Shown: positions 63,295 to 64,000 of the stretch, one piece after another | Layout of the letters: the number at the start of each line of letters is the position of its first letter | How positions within the stretch are numbered: position 1 is the stretch's first letter | Origin: Companilactobacillus mishanensis | Lineage (GTDB): Bacteria > Bacillota > Bacilli > Lactobacillales > Lactobacillaceae | DNA length: 64,000 nt | Direction: 5' to 3' | NCBI RefSeq assembly: GCF_003946505.1 | Contig: NZ_RHON01000006.1 | Coordinates: 62,001-126,000, forward strand | Translations under genes and position numbers: made by a program | The notes under the pieces: generated by a model | Told to the model about the DNA's origin: nothing | The model's database searches: none | Seen by the model: the letters and a program-made list of their open reading frames with translations, nothing else

Positions 63295-63391
63295 AGTATT
63301 GACTCCTTTAACAGAGACTTTACCACAAATAATAAATATCGAAATATAAAAATACAATAATAATTTACTGGATTAGATTGGAGAATTAATT

Positions 63392-64000
63392 ATGAGCAAA
63401 CAATTCCTGGCGTTTGATGTTGGCGGTACCACAATTAAGTATGGTTTAGTCGATGAAAATTTAAATATTAGTGATACTGGAAAAGTAGATACAAAGCACA
63501 ACGAGAATGGATTTATTCTGAAACAATTGACAGCAATCACGGAAAAATTTCAAAAAGACAATTATATAGATGGAGTTGGTGTTAGTACAGCTGGAATAGT
63601 CGGTAGTGACGGAGCTATTTTGTATGCCGGACCAACTATACCTGGTTATCAAGGCACAGCTATCAAAGAAGAACTTGAAAATAAATTCAAGTTGCCAGTC
63701 TTTGTTGTAAACGATGTTGACGCTGCTTTGTTGGGCGAAAAAATTGCTGGAGTTGCCAAGAATGTTGATTCTGCATATTGTGTTGCTCTAGGAACAGGTA
63801 TTGGTGGATCGTATTTGAATCATGGAATCTTGAATAGTGGTAGCCACGCTTTCGCAAACTCAGTTGGTTATATTTTGTATGATGAGAAAAGCGATACTTA
63901 TTATGAACAAAGAGCTTCTACTTTAACTTTGGAAAAGAACCTTAAACCATATAATGTCAGTGTTATTGATGCTTTTGATATGGCAAAAGGTGGTATGGAA
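63392..64000 (+). CDS. nanK: ROK-family kinase, probable N-acetylmannosamine kinase, 3' end cut by the window
   Basis: The frame starts MSKQFLAFDVGGTTIKYG after TTGGAGA and is open to the last base (203 codons). ROK motifs: phosphate loop DVGGTTIK, GVGVSTAGIV, catalytic Asp in VVNDVDAALLGE, and ALGTGIGGSY. The ROK zinc motif CxCGxxGCxE is missing where expected; the stretch reads SVGYILYDEKSDTYYEQRAS. It phosphorylates ManNAc before NanE. Divergent from nanR with about 100 bases between them. Confidence 0.9.
   Translation, partial: MSKQFLAFDVGGTTIKYGLVDENLNISDTGKVDTKHNENGFILKQLTAITEKFQKDNYIDGVGVSTAGIVGSDGAILYAGPTIPGYQGTAIKEELENKFKLPVFVVNDVDAALLGEKIAGVAKNVDSAYCVALGTGIGGSYLNHGILNSGSHAFANSVGYILYDEKSDTYYEQRASTLTLEKNLKPYNVSVIDAFDMAKGGME

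Overview
The window is a gene-dense, low-G+C piece of a Firmicutes chromosome. Sortase-type and SLAP-like surface proteins, tRNA-Trp T-box leaders, CopY-type operators, a Gram-positive sialic acid (nan) cluster and strong AGGAGG ribosome sites point to the Lactobacillaceae, probably a Companilactobacillus-like species. That placement is inference; no rRNA or tRNA gene is present to fix it. No phage, IS transposase or CRISPR array was seen.

Layout. 1-13.5 kb: two tandem M13 metallopeptidases, a SpoIIM-like membrane protein, a dicarboxylate/amino-acid symporter, an ASCH protein, a candidate type I toxin-antitoxin locus, two secreted cell-wall enzymes (C39-like and NlpC/P60) with SLAP-like modules, two tandem 160-aa paralogues, and small unknown proteins. 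13.5-19.4 kb: mntH-usp under a DtxR-type box, an orphan LysR regulator, ilvA, and a degenerate isocitrate lyase/PEP mutase-like gene. 19.8-26.6 kb: an ilv operon, ilvB-ilvC-orphan ABC ATPase-ilvD-DUF59 Fe-S factor-BASS transporter, with no ilvN. 26.6-35.5 kb (minus strand): cardiolipin synthase, then a complete trp operon, trpEG and trpDCFBA, with a Trp T-box before each half. 35.6-41.1 kb: housekeeping genes and a copper operon of two cupredoxin-like proteins plus CopA. 41-53 kb: a DUF1002 secreted protein, a D-Ala ligase, nagA with a NagR-type operator, a glycerophosphodiesterase, a PQTG-anchored Thr/Ala/Pro-rich surface protein, a zinc-ribbon membrane protein, a MacB-like ABC transporter, a tyrosine phosphatase and a short glycosyltransferase. 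53.6-55.4 kb: thioredoxin with a CstR/CsoR-like repressor, and OsmC. 56-64 kb: a sialic acid catabolic cluster (esterase, SSS symporter, cation antiporter, sugar isomerase / nanA-nanE / nanR / nanK, cut by the window end).

The most interesting signal is in the trp operon. Each T-box terminator is followed by a strong ribosome site and a very short open frame (14 and 11 codons) with a single Trp codon in the identical octamer CGATGGCA. The RNA just after that Trp codon can pair with the ribosome site of the next gene (trpE or trpD). This reads as two successive tryptophan sensors, uncharged tRNA at transcription and ribosome stalling at translation, used twice in one operon. It resembles the T-box plus leader-peptide control of Bacillus subtilis rtpA, but acts on the biosynthetic genes themselves.

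The intergenic spaces also carry three kinds of palindromic structured repeat: six copies of a 40-236 bp family with shared ends, one 110-bp element with long inverted repeats, and one 206-bp GC-rich element that directly follows a short glycosyltransferase. There is also an octanucleotide microsatellite downstream of copA.
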